Source of the DNA: Paracoccaceae bacterium
GTDB taxonomy: Bacteria; Pseudomonadota; Alphaproteobacteria; Rhodobacterales; Rhodobacteraceae
Direction of reading: 5' to 3'
Length of the DNA: 62,406 bases
Assembly: GCA_947371955.1 (NCBI GenBank)
Contig: CANBRQ010000005.1
Coordinates: forward strand, 1 to 62,406
Shown: positions 34,401-41,944 of the stretch, piece after piece
How the letters are laid out: each line of letters begins with the position of its first letter
Numbering within the stretch: the stretch's first letter is position 1
Program-made: the position numbers and the translations under genes
Notes under the pieces: generated by a model
The model's input: the letters and a program-made list of their open reading frames with translations, nothing else
Database searches by the model: none
Told to the model about the DNA's origin: nothing

Positions 34401-34635
34401 GGTGGACTTCATCCGCAACTCAGGACCCGTCACCATCGAGACCCTGATCGAGGCCGGGGCGATCCGCTTCAAGCCGATCCTGCTGACCGCCATCGCTGCC
34501 ATGATCGGTGCCGTGGTGATCCTGTCGGACCCGATCTTTCAGGGCCTCGCCATCTCGCTGCTGTTCGGGCTGCTCAGTTCGACTTTGCTGACCGTGCTGG
34601 TCATTCCGGCGATCTACCGGGTGTTCAAGACCTGA
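31426..34635 (+). CDS. RND-family efflux pump, inner-membrane transporter
   Basis: 1069 residues, full-length. The N-terminal region ('LTPLFILAALAAGMLAVVSLPREEEPQI') begins transmembrane helix 1; two large periplasmic loops follow; the proton-relay acidic pair is in 'FSIGILVDDAIVVIEN' of helix 4, and 'GFIALAGIIVRNSILLVDFI' marks helices 10-11. It resembles the AcrB-like branch of hydrophobe pumps more than the heavy-metal CzcA branch. Drug or sulfur-compound export is possible; location with a sulfide:quinone oxidoreductase under an SqrR-type site suggests induction by reactive sulfur species. Confidence 0.92.
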   Translation: MPASGSADKPLGIAGRLTQAFIKSALTPLFILAALAAGMLAVVSLPREEEPQISVPLVDIHVQAQGLKAEDAVKLVTEPLEVIVKGINGVEHVYSSTRDDSAMVTARFAVGTNADEAMLRVHDKVRANMDRIPLGIPEPLIIGRGIDDVAILSLTLSSAPGQHVSADDLTRIARTLQTEVAKADNVGLTYLVGDAQDAIQIQPDPDRLALYGVTLQQLAQKVGQANRTLNTGRLRDQGQQIDLVAGQTLTAPASVAHLLLTTRDGRPVYVSDVAKVAYVADTSDHIVANITRNADGSITRAPAVTLAIAKRAGANAVVVAEQVLTQVEALKGKQIPNSVTVTVTRDYGATANDKANELLFHLGLATISIIVLVFLAIGWREAIVVAIVIPVTILLTLFASWIMGYTLNRVSLFALIFSIGILVDDAIVVIENIARHWGMRDGRSRSAAAIDAVAEVGNPTIVATLTVVAALLPMLFVSGLMGPYMSPIPANASAAMVFSFFVAVIITPWLMVKIAGRADMTVHGHDDTYGGHHGGWMERAYTRVARPLLKTKARSLTFLLVTAALSFGSLTALYTRDVTVKLLPFDNKSELSVMIDLPEGSSVEATDRVAQDVAKIVMQMPEVTTVQTHAGTSAPFNFNGLVRHYYLRQEPQLGEVAINLTPKGERARASHAIALDIRTKLAALSVPPGTSLKVVEPPPGPPVISTLLAEVYGPDAATRRAAAAEIQKAFEAVPFIVDVDNSYGTPARRLRATVSSDNLDFFGVQEQDVFDTIALLNGGQTVGYSNRGAGRFPIPLQVARAKSDRVMDERFMTTPIPANVLPGAKSVVELGDVVTVAEEPASYPIFRHNGRDAEMVTAELAGQFEAPLYGMLAVADQISKQDWPNGKPTISLHGQPQDESKVTLLWDGEWEVTFVTFRDMGAAFGVALLGIYILVVAQFGSFRLPLVILTPIPLTFLGIMAGHWLFGAPFSATSMIGFIALAGIIVRNSILLVDFIRNSGPVTIETLIEAGAIRFKPILLTAIAAMIGAVVILSDPIFQGLAISLLFGLLSSTLLTVLVIPAIYRVFKT

Positions 34636-34705
34636 CACCCAATAAAAGGCCCGTGCGGCAGAGGAGGCCGGACGGGATCACCATGCTCAAGGGAGAGGAA
34701 GACCA

Positions 34706-35992
34706 ATGGCACATGTCGTTGTACTGGGAGCGGGACTTGGCGGGGCGATCATGGCCTACGAACTCAAGGACCAGCTGCGCCGCGAAGACACGGTCACCGT
34801 GGTGACCAAGGAACCGACCTATCACTTCGTGCCCTCCAATCCGTGGATAGCGGTGGGTTGGCGCGAGCGCGAAGAGATCACCGTCGATCTGGCCCCGACC
34901 ATGGCCAAGAGGAAGATCAACTTCATCCCTGTCGCGGCGGAACGTCTGCATCCGCAAGAAAACCGAATAGAATTGGTCGACGGCCAGTCGGTGACCTATG
35001 ATTACCTTGTCATCGCCACTGGCCCCGAACTGGCTTTTGACGAAGTGCCGGGTCTGGGGCCGCATGGCGGCTTCACCCAATCGGTCTGCCACATCGATCA
35101 TGCGGAAAAGGCTGAAATTGCCTTCCAGCAGCTTCTTAAAAACCCCGGCCCGGTCATCATCGGCGCGGCACAGGGGGCCTCTTGCTTCGGTCCGGCTTAC
35201 GAGTTCCTGTTCATCCTCGAAACCGCGCTGCGCAAAGCGAAAATCCGCGACAAGGTGCCGATGATCTTCGTGACCCCCGAACCCTATGTCGGCCACCTTG
35301 GCCTGGACGGGGTGGGCGACACCAAGGGTCTTCTGGAATCCGAAATGCGGTCAAAGACCATCAAATGGATGACCTCGACCCGGATCAAGAAGGTCGAAGA
35401 CGGCAAGATGACGGTGGAAGAGGCCGGCGAGGACGGCGTGGCCAAACCTGAAAAGGTGCTGCCCTTCGCCTATTCCATGATGCTGCCCGCCTTCCGTGGC
35501 ATCAAACCGGTGTCGGCGATCGAGGGCCTGTCCAATCCGCGCGGCTTTACCCTCGTCGATCAGCATCAGCAGAACCCCAAATACAAGAACATCTTCGCTG
35601 TCGGCGTCTGCGTCGCCATCCCGCCGCTGGCACCGACGCCGGTCGCCTGCGGGGTGCCGAAAACCGGCTTCATGATCGAAAGCATGGTCACCGCCACCGC
35701 GCACAACATCGGCAACCTCGTGCGCGGGACAGAGCCGGATCAGGTCGGCACATGGAACGCCATCTGTCTGGCCGACTTCGGCGACGGGGGCATCGCCTTC
35801 GTCGCACAACCGCAAATCCCGCCGCGCAACGTCAACTGGTCGGCCTCGGGCAAATGGGTGCATTTGGCCAAGGTCGGGTTCGAGAAATACTTCATGCGCA
35901 AGCTTCGGCAGGGCAAGTCGGAACCCTTCTACGAAAGCCTCGCCCTCAAGGTGCTGGGCATCGACAAGCTGAAAGAAGTCAAAAAGGGCTGA
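34706..35992 (+). CDS. Sulfide:quinone oxidoreductase
   Basis: 428 residues. FAD-binding 'VVVLGAGLGGAIMAYEL' at the N-terminus. Cysteines C128, C160 ('GASCFGP') and C354 ('NAICLADFG') stand at positions equivalent to the three redox cysteines of bacterial SQR (128, 160 and 356 in the Acidithiobacillus enzyme, from memory). It would oxidise sulfide to sulfane sulfur or polysulfide at the membrane, passing electrons to quinone. A GAGAGGAAG site precedes the ATG. Co-transcribed with the RND pump upstream and the DUF2892 and ArsR-type genes downstream. Confidence 0.87.
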   Translation: MAHVVVLGAGLGGAIMAYELKDQLRREDTVTVVTKEPTYHFVPSNPWIAVGWREREEITVDLAPTMAKRKINFIPVAAERLHPQENRIELVDGQSVTYDYLVIATGPELAFDEVPGLGPHGGFTQSVCHIDHAEKAEIAFQQLLKNPGPVIIGAAQGASCFGPAYEFLFILETALRKAKIRDKVPMIFVTPEPYVGHLGLDGVGDTKGLLESEMRSKTIKWMTSTRIKKVEDGKMTVEEAGEDGVAKPEKVLPFAYSMMLPAFRGIKPVSAIEGLSNPRGFTLVDQHQQNPKYKNIFAVGVCVAIPPLAPTPVACGVPKTGFMIESMVTATAHNIGNLVRGTEPDQVGTWNAICLADFGDGGIAFVAQPQIPPRNVNWSASGKWVHLAKVGFEKYFMRKLRQGKSEPFYESLALKVLGIDKLKEVKKG

Positions 35993-36041
35993 AGCCCGCC
36001 CCCGGGGCAATTGGCTCCGGCCTCACATCAAGGAAACCATA

Positions 36042-36245
36042 ATGTCCCTCGACCGTTCCGTTCTTCTCTTCGCCGGAGTTATGACCCTGCTCAGCGTCAT
36101 GCTGACCGCCTTTGTCTCCACCTATTTCATCTGGTTCACGATGTTCATCGGGGCAAACCTGATCCAGTCCTCGTTCACCGGGTTTTGCCCCGCGGCTTCA
36201 GTCTTCCGTGCCTTAGGGATCAAGAAGGGCTGCGCCTTCGAATAG
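36042..36245 (+). CDS. DUF2892 (YgaP-type) small membrane protein
   Basis: 67 residues with two hydrophobic helices ('LLFAGVMTLLSVMLTAFVS' and 'YFIWFTMFIGANLIQSSFTG') and the family ending 'CPAASVFRALGIKKGC'. In YgaP this membrane unit is joined to a rhodanese; stand-alone copies frequently accompany sulfide-oxidation genes. The role is probably in handling sulfane sulfur at the membrane, which is inference. Located 49 bases after the SQR gene. Confidence 0.85.
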   Translation: MSLDRSVLLFAGVMTLLSVMLTAFVSTYFIWFTMFIGANLIQSSFTGFCPAASVFRALGIKKGCAFE

Positions 36246-36286
36246 GCGTCGAAGGCGCAAACCAGCCCAATGGTCCGGGGGCCAGC

Positions 36287-36619
36287 ATGCCCAAATCACT
36301 TCTTCACGCGGTGGGCTTTGGTGGCAGCCCAAGTGCTGCTACCAAGGCCGTGACCTTCCTGAAAACCCTGTCGCATGAGGGGCGGTTGCAGATCCTGTGC
36401 TTGCTACTTGATCAGGATCTTTCGGTCGGTGCTTTGGCCCTTGCGCTTGGCCTGCCGCAGCCAACTGCGTCTCAGCAATTGATGCGGCTGAGGGCCGAGG
36501 GCTATGTTGGCACGCGTCGAGAGGGAAAGACCGTAATCTATCATCTCTTGCGACAGGATGTGAAACCCGTGATCACAGCCCTGCGCGATACGTTCTGTCC
36601 AACGCCCAAGCCCCATTGA
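36287..36619 (+). CDS. ArsR-family persulfide-sensing repressor, SqrR/BigR-like
   Basis: 110 residues from the ATG at 36287. Winged helix: 'LKTLSHEGRLQILCLLLDQDLSVGALALALGLPQPTASQQLMRLRAEG'. C38 and C104 are 66 residues apart, the same spacing as C41 and C107 of Rhodobacter capsulatus SqrR, which form a tetrasulfide bridge on exposure to reactive sulfur and release DNA. No metal-site CxC motif of ArsR metal sensors is present. Last gene of the RND-SQR operon, so it probably autoregulates through the ATTC-N8-GAAT site at 30368-30383. Confidence 0.88.
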   Translation: MPKSLLHAVGFGGSPSAATKAVTFLKTLSHEGRLQILCLLLDQDLSVGALALALGLPQPTASQQLMRLRAEGYVGTRREGKTVIYHLLRQDVKPVITALRDTFCPTPKPH

Positions 36620-36942
36620 TGCGCGTCAGGCCTGTAACTCGCCCGGACACGAAGCCTATGCTGTAAGACAGTCGGCGAAGGTCGGCCAGGAGTCTAAGAT
36701 ACCAAGGACCTGCCCGACGGAGGTCTATTTGGCCGCACGTTTCAGCCGCAAACCTCCGATCCGGCCACAACTAGCCCGAACGAAGCCATGCACCTGCAAC
36801 TTCTGAACCACCTGCGCCAGATGTTTGCTTCCAAAGCGCGTGGTCCTTGGGTTCGGTCTGGCACTTCCAGCCTTAGTGGTGACCCTGACATCCTGTTAAG
36901 CTCGAGGGGAAACGCGCGAGGCACCTTTCTGAACTTCAAGCG
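36620..36942. other. Intergenic stretch, no gene seen
   Basis: 323 bases between the ArsR-type gene and the end of a LysR gene. Open frames in it are short and resemble no family. No strong hairpin was noticed. Confidence 0.5.
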
Positions 36943-37827
36943 TCAAGAAAACGCCTCGGCCAGAAGATCATAGACCACGCGGATGCGGCGGCTGGTCAAA
37001 AGCTCTCGATGGGTGGTCAGCCAGAACGGAACGGGCAGGGCCACAAGGTCCGGCAGAACCGGTTCCAAGCCGGGCAGCAGAACGGCGAATTCCTTTGGCA
37101 TGACGCCGATACCAAAGCCTTGCCGGATCAACTCTCCGGCCACCACACCGTTGTCGGTCACCACCTTGAACTGCGCCCGGGTCAGGGCAAGGCCGCAGGA
37201 GTTCAACCCGGCGATCAACCGCTCCACCGGTGCAAAGCCGACGAAGGTGGCATCCGCAAGGTCGGCGGCAGTTTCAGGCCGGCCATGCCGATCAAGATAG
37301 CTGGTGGCAGCGTAGAAGTGCGCGGAGGAGGTGCGGACCAGTTTCGCAATCAGTTCCGGCTGGTCCGGGCGGGCGTGGCGGATGGCGATATCCGCCTCGC
37401 GCCGCCGCAAATCGCGGATGTCGTTTGAGGCGAGAACCTCTATTTCTATCCCGGGGGCCAGGTCTTTCAGGCACATCAGAATGGGCGGTAGGAAATAAGC
37501 TGCCAGTGCGTCGCTGGCGGTGATGCAGACTTGCCCCTCGATCGCCTGTGACTGGCCAGAAGCAGCCAGCGCAATGCTGGCTGCCGCCTCGCCCATGGTG
37601 CGGAACTGGTCCAGTAGTTCGATTCCGGTAGGTGTGATTGCCAAAGACCGTCCGACGCGGTCGAAAAGGACGACACCAAGCGCCTCCTCCAGCGCCGCCA
37701 CTTGCCGCGACAAGGTGGGTTGCGTCAGCCCGAGCGAGCGGGCGGCGGCGGACATGCTGCCTGCCTCGGCCGTCGTAAGGAAGGCGCGGGCCTGGTTCCA
37801 GTCAAAAGGCGAGGTCTGCCAGCTCAT
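36943..37827 (-). CDS. LysR-family regulator, divergent from the DUF2306 gene
   Basis: 294 residues from the ATG at 37827 ('MSWQTSPFDWNQARAFLTTAEAGSMSAAARSLGLTQPTLSRQVAALEE'), a standard LysR winged helix; a longer frame upstream lacks homology. The effector domain includes 'EGQVCITASDALAAYFLPPIL' and 'RREADIAIRHARPDQPEL'. It is clearly paralogous to the LysR at 38563-39453: both begin with the same 'FDWNxARAFL' pattern. Only 84 bases separate it from the divergent DUF2306 gene, its probable target. Confidence 0.88.
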   Translation of the reverse strand: MSWQTSPFDWNQARAFLTTAEAGSMSAAARSLGLTQPTLSRQVAALEEALGVVLFDRVGRSLAITPTGIELLDQFRTMGEAAASIALAASGQSQAIEGQVCITASDALAAYFLPPILMCLKDLAPGIEIEVLASNDIRDLRRREADIAIRHARPDQPELIAKLVRTSSAHFYAATSYLDRHGRPETAADLADATFVGFAPVERLIAGLNSCGLALTRAQFKVVTDNGVVAGELIRQGFGIGVMPKEFAVLLPGLEPVLPDLVALPVPFWLTTHRELLTSRRIRVVYDLLAEAFS

Positions 37828-37911
37828 GCGTTTTTGTATAACGCAAAGCCGGATTTCCGCAATTTCTTTCGATCCCTCGCATAAGTAGACCGCTTCGAAA
37901 GGAGATTGATC

Positions 37912-38673
37912 ATGGCATTCAAACGACACTGGATCCGGCAGGGTTGGCCGGTCGCCGGGGGGCTTCTGGCGCTGAGCGTCATTCCTGTGGCTGCAGGGGT
38001 GGCGCGGCTGATGTCAATGGCCACGGGAGCCCCGATCACCCTCGCCAACGCCCGGTTCTTTGCGCATCCGCTGCCCGTACAGGTGCACATCGTCGGCGCC
38101 AGCCTGTTTTGCGTACTTGGCGCGCTGCAGTTCTGGCTCGGCTTTCGCCGCCGCTTCCCACGGTGGCACCGGACGGCCGGACGGATGCTGGCGCCAGCGA
38201 CGCTTGCCGCGGGTCTGTCAGGCTTGTGGATGAACCAGTTCTTCCCCTACGGCCCGAACGACGGCCTTCTGTTGTATTTCTTCCGATTGATCTTTGGTAC
38301 TGGGATGCTTTTGGCCATGGTTCTGGGGATAGCGGCTATCCTGCGACGTGACGTAGCCAAGCACCGTGCCTGGATGATGCGGGCCTATGCCATTGGTCTG
38401 GGTGCAGGGACGCAAGCTGCCACGCAACTGCCGTGGATTTTGGCTGTCGGTGTGCCGGGCGAGTTGCCGAGGGCGCTTTTTATGGGTGGAGCATGGGTTC
38501 TGAACCTCGCCGTCGCCGAATGGTTTATACGCAGGCAGGCAGATTCTGCAGATCAATCGCACTCAAGTAGCAGCCAGTTCTTGCGCCAGCACGTCAAACA
38601 CCAACCGGATGCGGCGGCTGGTGTTGAGTTCCCGGTGCGCCACCAGCCAGATCGGAAACATCAGCGGTGCTAG
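37912..38673 (+). CDS. DUF2306 membrane protein
   Basis: 253 residues from the ATG at 37912, with AAAGGAGA just upstream. About seven hydrophobic segments ('GGLLALSVIPVAAGVARL', 'VHIVGASLFCVLGALQFWLGF', 'WHRTAGRMLAPATLAAGLSGLWM', 'LIFGTGMLLAMVLGIAAIL'). Conserved histidines in 'VQVHIVGA', 'RWHRTAGR' and 'AKHRAWMMRAY' are the hallmark of this family and could bind heme or metal. The last 37 residues run antisense through the end of the next LysR gene and look non-conserved, so the functional protein may end near residue 215. Confidence 0.75.
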   Translation: MAFKRHWIRQGWPVAGGLLALSVIPVAAGVARLMSMATGAPITLANARFFAHPLPVQVHIVGASLFCVLGALQFWLGFRRRFPRWHRTAGRMLAPATLAAGLSGLWMNQFFPYGPNDGLLLYFFRLIFGTGMLLAMVLGIAAILRRDVAKHRAWMMRAYAIGLGAGTQAATQLPWILAVGVPGELPRALFMGGAWVLNLAVAEWFIRRQADSADQSHSSSSQFLRQHVKHQPDAAAGVEFPVRHQPDRKHQRC

Positions 38674-39453
38674 GTCTGGCAAAACCCGTCTGACCTTCGG
38701 TTCGGCATCGCCGATCGAGCCATCCAGAATCCCGATGCCAAGGCCATGCTTCACCATTTCCCACATGACAAGATAGTTCTCGGTCAAGATCGGAAAGTTG
38801 CGTTCCGTCAGATGGAAGCCCATCGCGTTCAACCCTTTCAGGAACCTGCCCGAGCCGTCGATGCTGATGAAATCGGCTTCACGCAGGTCGTAAGGCAGTC
38901 GGGGATTGTTGAGGCGTTCAAGATAGGCGGGTGCTGCATAAAGCCGGGCCGGTACGTCGCGGATCTTGCGGGCCACCAGATCCGGCTCTGACGGACGAAA
39001 GTTGCGGATGGCGATGTCGGCTTCACGCCGCAAAAGATCGCTGGCTTTGGCGGAAACGACGATCTCGACCGCGATGCCGGGCTGGGCCTGTCGCAACTTG
39101 GCCAGAATAGGCGGCAGAAGAAAGGCAGCGTGGACGTCGCTTGCCCCGATCACGACCTTGCCTTCGACCGCCTGCGATTGACCGGCGGCCCCCAAGGACA
39201 GACGGTTCGCGGCCTCGCCCATGGCCCGGACATGCTCAAGCAGGTCCAGCCCGTTGGGTGTCAGTGTCAACCCACGCCCGACGCGTTCAAACAGGACGAC
39301 CCCAAGCTCCGCTTCCAGCGCATCAACCTGACGGCCCAGTGTCGGCTGCGCCATGCCAAGGGCCCGAGCGGCGGCCGAAAGCGACCCTTCTTCAGCCGTG
39401 ACAAGGAATGCCCGCGCCCGGTTCCAGTCGAATTTGATGGCACGCCAGTCCAT
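38563..39453 (-). CDS. LysR-family regulator, divergent from the quinone reductase-like gene
   Basis: 296 residues from the ATG at 39453 ('MDWRAIKFDWNRARAFLVTAEEGSLSAAARALGMAQPTLGRQVDALE'). An ATG four codons upstream is also possible. Effector domain 'EGKVVIGASDVHAAFLLPPILAKL' and 'RREADIAIRNFRPSEPDL' shows strong kinship with the LysR at 36943-37827. It is divergent from the MDR gene at 39552 with a 98-base spacer, the likely control region. Its 3' end overlaps the convergent DUF2306 frame by 111 bases. Confidence 0.88.
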   Translation of the reverse strand: MDWRAIKFDWNRARAFLVTAEEGSLSAAARALGMAQPTLGRQVDALEAELGVVLFERVGRGLTLTPNGLDLLEHVRAMGEAANRLSLGAAGQSQAVEGKVVIGASDVHAAFLLPPILAKLRQAQPGIAVEIVVSAKASDLLRREADIAIRNFRPSEPDLVARKIRDVPARLYAAPAYLERLNNPRLPYDLREADFISIDGSGRFLKGLNAMGFHLTERNFPILTENYLVMWEMVKHGLGIGILDGSIGDAEPKVRRVLPDLAPLMFPIWLVAHRELNTSRRIRLVFDVLAQELAAT

Positions 39454-39551
39454 GCACAAATGCATATCAAACAGACCGAAAAGGTCAATGTATCTGCATG
39501 GGTCTATTGCATAGAAGGACCTGGCAAACCGCTTCAGAAAGACGCTTCCGC

Positions 39552-40535
39552 ATGAAAGCCGCCATCTACCGGAAATATGGCCCACCCAGCGTCGTGGCCC
39601 TGGGGGATGTGCCGACACCGTCTGCGAAGGCGCACGAGGTTCTCATCCGCATTCATGCCACCACCGTCAGCACCGCTGACTGGCGGGCGCGCAGCTTGGC
39701 CATGCCCGCGGGTTTTGCGCTGTTCGCGCGACCGGTCTTTGGCCTGTTTTCTCCACGGCAGCCGATCCTCGGCACCGAACTGGCTGGTGAGATCGTGGCC
39801 GTAGGCACCTGTGTGACCCGTTTTCAGGTGGGCGAGCATGTGTTCGCCTTTACCGGTGCCAAGTTTGGATGCCACGCCGAATACAGGGTGATGCCAGAGC
39901 ATGGGCTGATCCTGCAAAAGCCCGCCAATCTGTCTTTCGAGAAGGCCGCAGCCTTGTGCTTTGGCGGAACGGTCGCGCTTCACTTTCTCAAGGCCAAAGG
40001 GAACATCAGAAGCGGCGAGAGCGTCCTGATCATCGGTGCTTCCGGTTGCATCGGCAGCGCCGCAGTGCAGATCGCCAGACATTTCGGTGCACGAGTCACT
40101 GGTGTTTGCAGCACGGCCAATCTGGGCCTCGTCCGCCGGATCGGGGCCAACGCGGTGATCGACTATGCCGCGCAGGATTTTGCGGTTTTGCGTCAGACCT
40201 ATGACATCATTCTGGATACGACTGGCACCGTCCCCTATGCAAGATGTGGGCACTTGCTGAAGCCCGGCGGCAGACTGCTGATCGCCCATGGCACGCTGGC
40301 GACGGTTCTGGGCATCGGTGGTCCAACCAGATCCAGCGGGCATCAATGCCTCGCCGGCGTCGCCAAGGTTACGGTCGCCGACCTTCAACTGCTGGCCGAC
40401 CTTGCGACCTCGGGCGCATTCCGGCCGGTCATTGATCGATCCTACCCGCTGGACCGCGCAGCGGAAGCTCACGCGTATGTGGATCAGGGCCACAAGCGCG
40501 GCAGTGTGGTCTTGACCGTCACGACGACCGGTTGA
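39552..40535 (+). CDS. Zinc-free MDR-superfamily quinone/NADPH oxidoreductase
   Basis: 327 residues from the ATG at 39552; an upstream in-frame GTG has no support. Starts 'MKAAIYRKYGPPSVVALGDVPTP', the typical quinone-oxidoreductase opening. The Rossmann cofactor motif is 'GASGCIGSAAVQIA'. The cysteine and histidine ligands of zinc alcohol dehydrogenases are absent, fitting NADPH:quinone or enone reductases. Regulated most likely by the divergent LysR. It may reduce a quinone or unsaturated ketone as a stress response. Confidence 0.85.
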   Translation: MKAAIYRKYGPPSVVALGDVPTPSAKAHEVLIRIHATTVSTADWRARSLAMPAGFALFARPVFGLFSPRQPILGTELAGEIVAVGTCVTRFQVGEHVFAFTGAKFGCHAEYRVMPEHGLILQKPANLSFEKAAALCFGGTVALHFLKAKGNIRSGESVLIIGASGCIGSAAVQIARHFGARVTGVCSTANLGLVRRIGANAVIDYAAQDFAVLRQTYDIILDTTGTVPYARCGHLLKPGGRLLIAHGTLATVLGIGGPTRSSGHQCLAGVAKVTVADLQLLADLATSGAFRPVIDRSYPLDRAAEAHAYVDQGHKRGSVVLTVTTTG

Positions 40536-41179
40536 GACTGCCCAATCTGCGGGACCCGAAGATGTCGCCAAACCCGCCGAATGTCATAATCAATGTGATT
40601 ATCGGCATGAGATAGCCCACGATCCCGTGCGCCTGTTGGCGCTTCGGGCCATGTCAAACCCGATTTCGACGTGTTCGTCACACTGGACGTCCACCGCGGT
40701 CCATAAACTGTCGGTCAAGCGCGGCGATCTTCTCTAGACGGTAACCGCGATCATCATCACTTCCGGCGAAAGGGGCAGGCTTCTGACGGGCTCCGTTTGG
40801 GCTTAAGTCGATGGCAACATCCAAACTCTCGGCACGATGTCTGGGTGCTTTTGCGATGCGCTTTCCGCCCGCTATGGCTGTTGCACAGAGGGCAAGACGA
40901 CCACACCCTTGGCCGTCGCGGCCATGACAGATCAGGAGCCGGTTGATGTGAGTTATGTCGGGAAAGCCATCCGGAAGAGCGCCCTTCTCGTCCGAAACCC
41001 CAAGCACGGCTAACCTGCTGAAGATAGTCCGGTTTGACCGAATACGCCAAGTCCCTGTGCAGTTGCCCGGCAGGTAAGTGTCCGAAGGGCGGATTTCCAT
41101 CTTGAGACCGAGTTCGAGGCTCGCAGTATCCGGCAGCCTTGGAAATCGCCTTAATCCTGCGGCGTTGGCGCAAAATTTC
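40536..41179. other. Intergenic stretch with one palindrome, no gene seen
   Basis: 644 bases. The perfect inverted repeat ATAATCA-ATG-TGATTAT lies at 40586-40602. A minus-strand frame of about 175 codons crosses the region but is rich in Arg/Gly/Pro, has no recognised motif and runs into the SDR gene. It may be residue of a lost gene. Confidence 0.45.
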
Positions 41180-41923
41180 TCAGCCTGTGACCCGCATTGA
41201 CATGCCACCGTCGACGGTCAAAACCTCGCCGGTGATGAAGTCGTTGCAGATCATCTGCAGGGCGGCAGAGGCCACGTCCGCAACCGTACCTTCGCGGCGC
41301 AGGGGGATGCGGTTGGCGATGTTGTGCGCCTTGGCGGTGTCCGTCATCTTCTGGTGGAACCGGGTGCGAATGATACCCGGGGCGATGACGTTGACGCGGA
41401 TGCCTTGGGCGGCATGGTCGAAGGCCAGTGCGCGGGCCATCGGGATCAGCGCGCCCTTAACCGTCTGATAGGCGACCGACCCCGGACAGCCCCGCAGCCC
41501 CGCGACCGAGGAGACGAGCAAGACCGCGCCACCCTCCCGCGCGAGAAAGGGCTGTGCGGCCTGAAAGAGGTGGAACACCGGATGGACATGGACCGCAAAG
41601 GCCTGCATCCAGGTCTCGGCGGTCAGGTCCATGATCGTGCCGGGAACCGGGCCGCCGGCCGCATGGACCAGAATGTCCAACCGCCCGGCAGATTGGGCGC
41701 TGCGGGCAATGAGGGCAGCGGCATAGGCCGGGTCCGAAACATCGCCGTAGTCGACCGTCACCTTGTCGCCGTATGCAGAGATTAGGGCAGAGGCTTCTTC
41801 CGTCGGGTTGCGCCCATTGAGGACCACGCGGGCGCCTTGCGCCAGAAGCTGCCCTGCGATCTCAAGACCGATGCCCCTTGTGCCGCCGGTGATCACCGCC
41901 AGTTTGCCTGCAACGTCGTACAT
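41180..41923 (-). CDS. SDR-family NAD(P)-dependent oxidoreductase, intact copy
   Basis: 247 residues. Cofactor motif 'TGGTRGIG' (residues 12-19), 'HAAG' at 87-90, catalytic S139, Y152 and K156 in the S-Y-x3-K arrangement, and 'IAPGIIRT' after the active site: a complete classical short-chain dehydrogenase. It is the last gene of the leftward arm of the sugar region (2-hydroxyacid dehydrogenase, ThuA, ALDH, SDR), 21 bases after ALDH. A dead paralogue sits at 3363-4084. A sugar or sugar-acid oxidation role is inferred from context. Confidence 0.9.
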   Translation of the reverse strand: MYDVAGKLAVITGGTRGIGLEIAGQLLAQGARVVLNGRNPTEEASALISAYGDKVTVDYGDVSDPAYAAALIARSAQSAGRLDILVHAAGGPVPGTIMDLTAETWMQAFAVHVHPVFHLFQAAQPFLAREGGAVLLVSSVAGLRGCPGSVAYQTVKGALIPMARALAFDHAAQGIRVNVIAPGIIRTRFHQKMTDTAKAHNIANRIPLRREGTVADVASAALQMICNDFITGEVLTVDGGMSMRVTG

Positions 41924-41944
41924 CCTGCTCTCCTGCCCTTAGGG

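Noticed and set aside
40678-41208. Minus-strand frame of 176 codons upstream of the SDR gene's far end
   Set aside because: Composition is that of random GC-rich frame; no motifs, and it runs over the end of the SDR gene. Considered as a transposase remnant but no catalytic motif was found.
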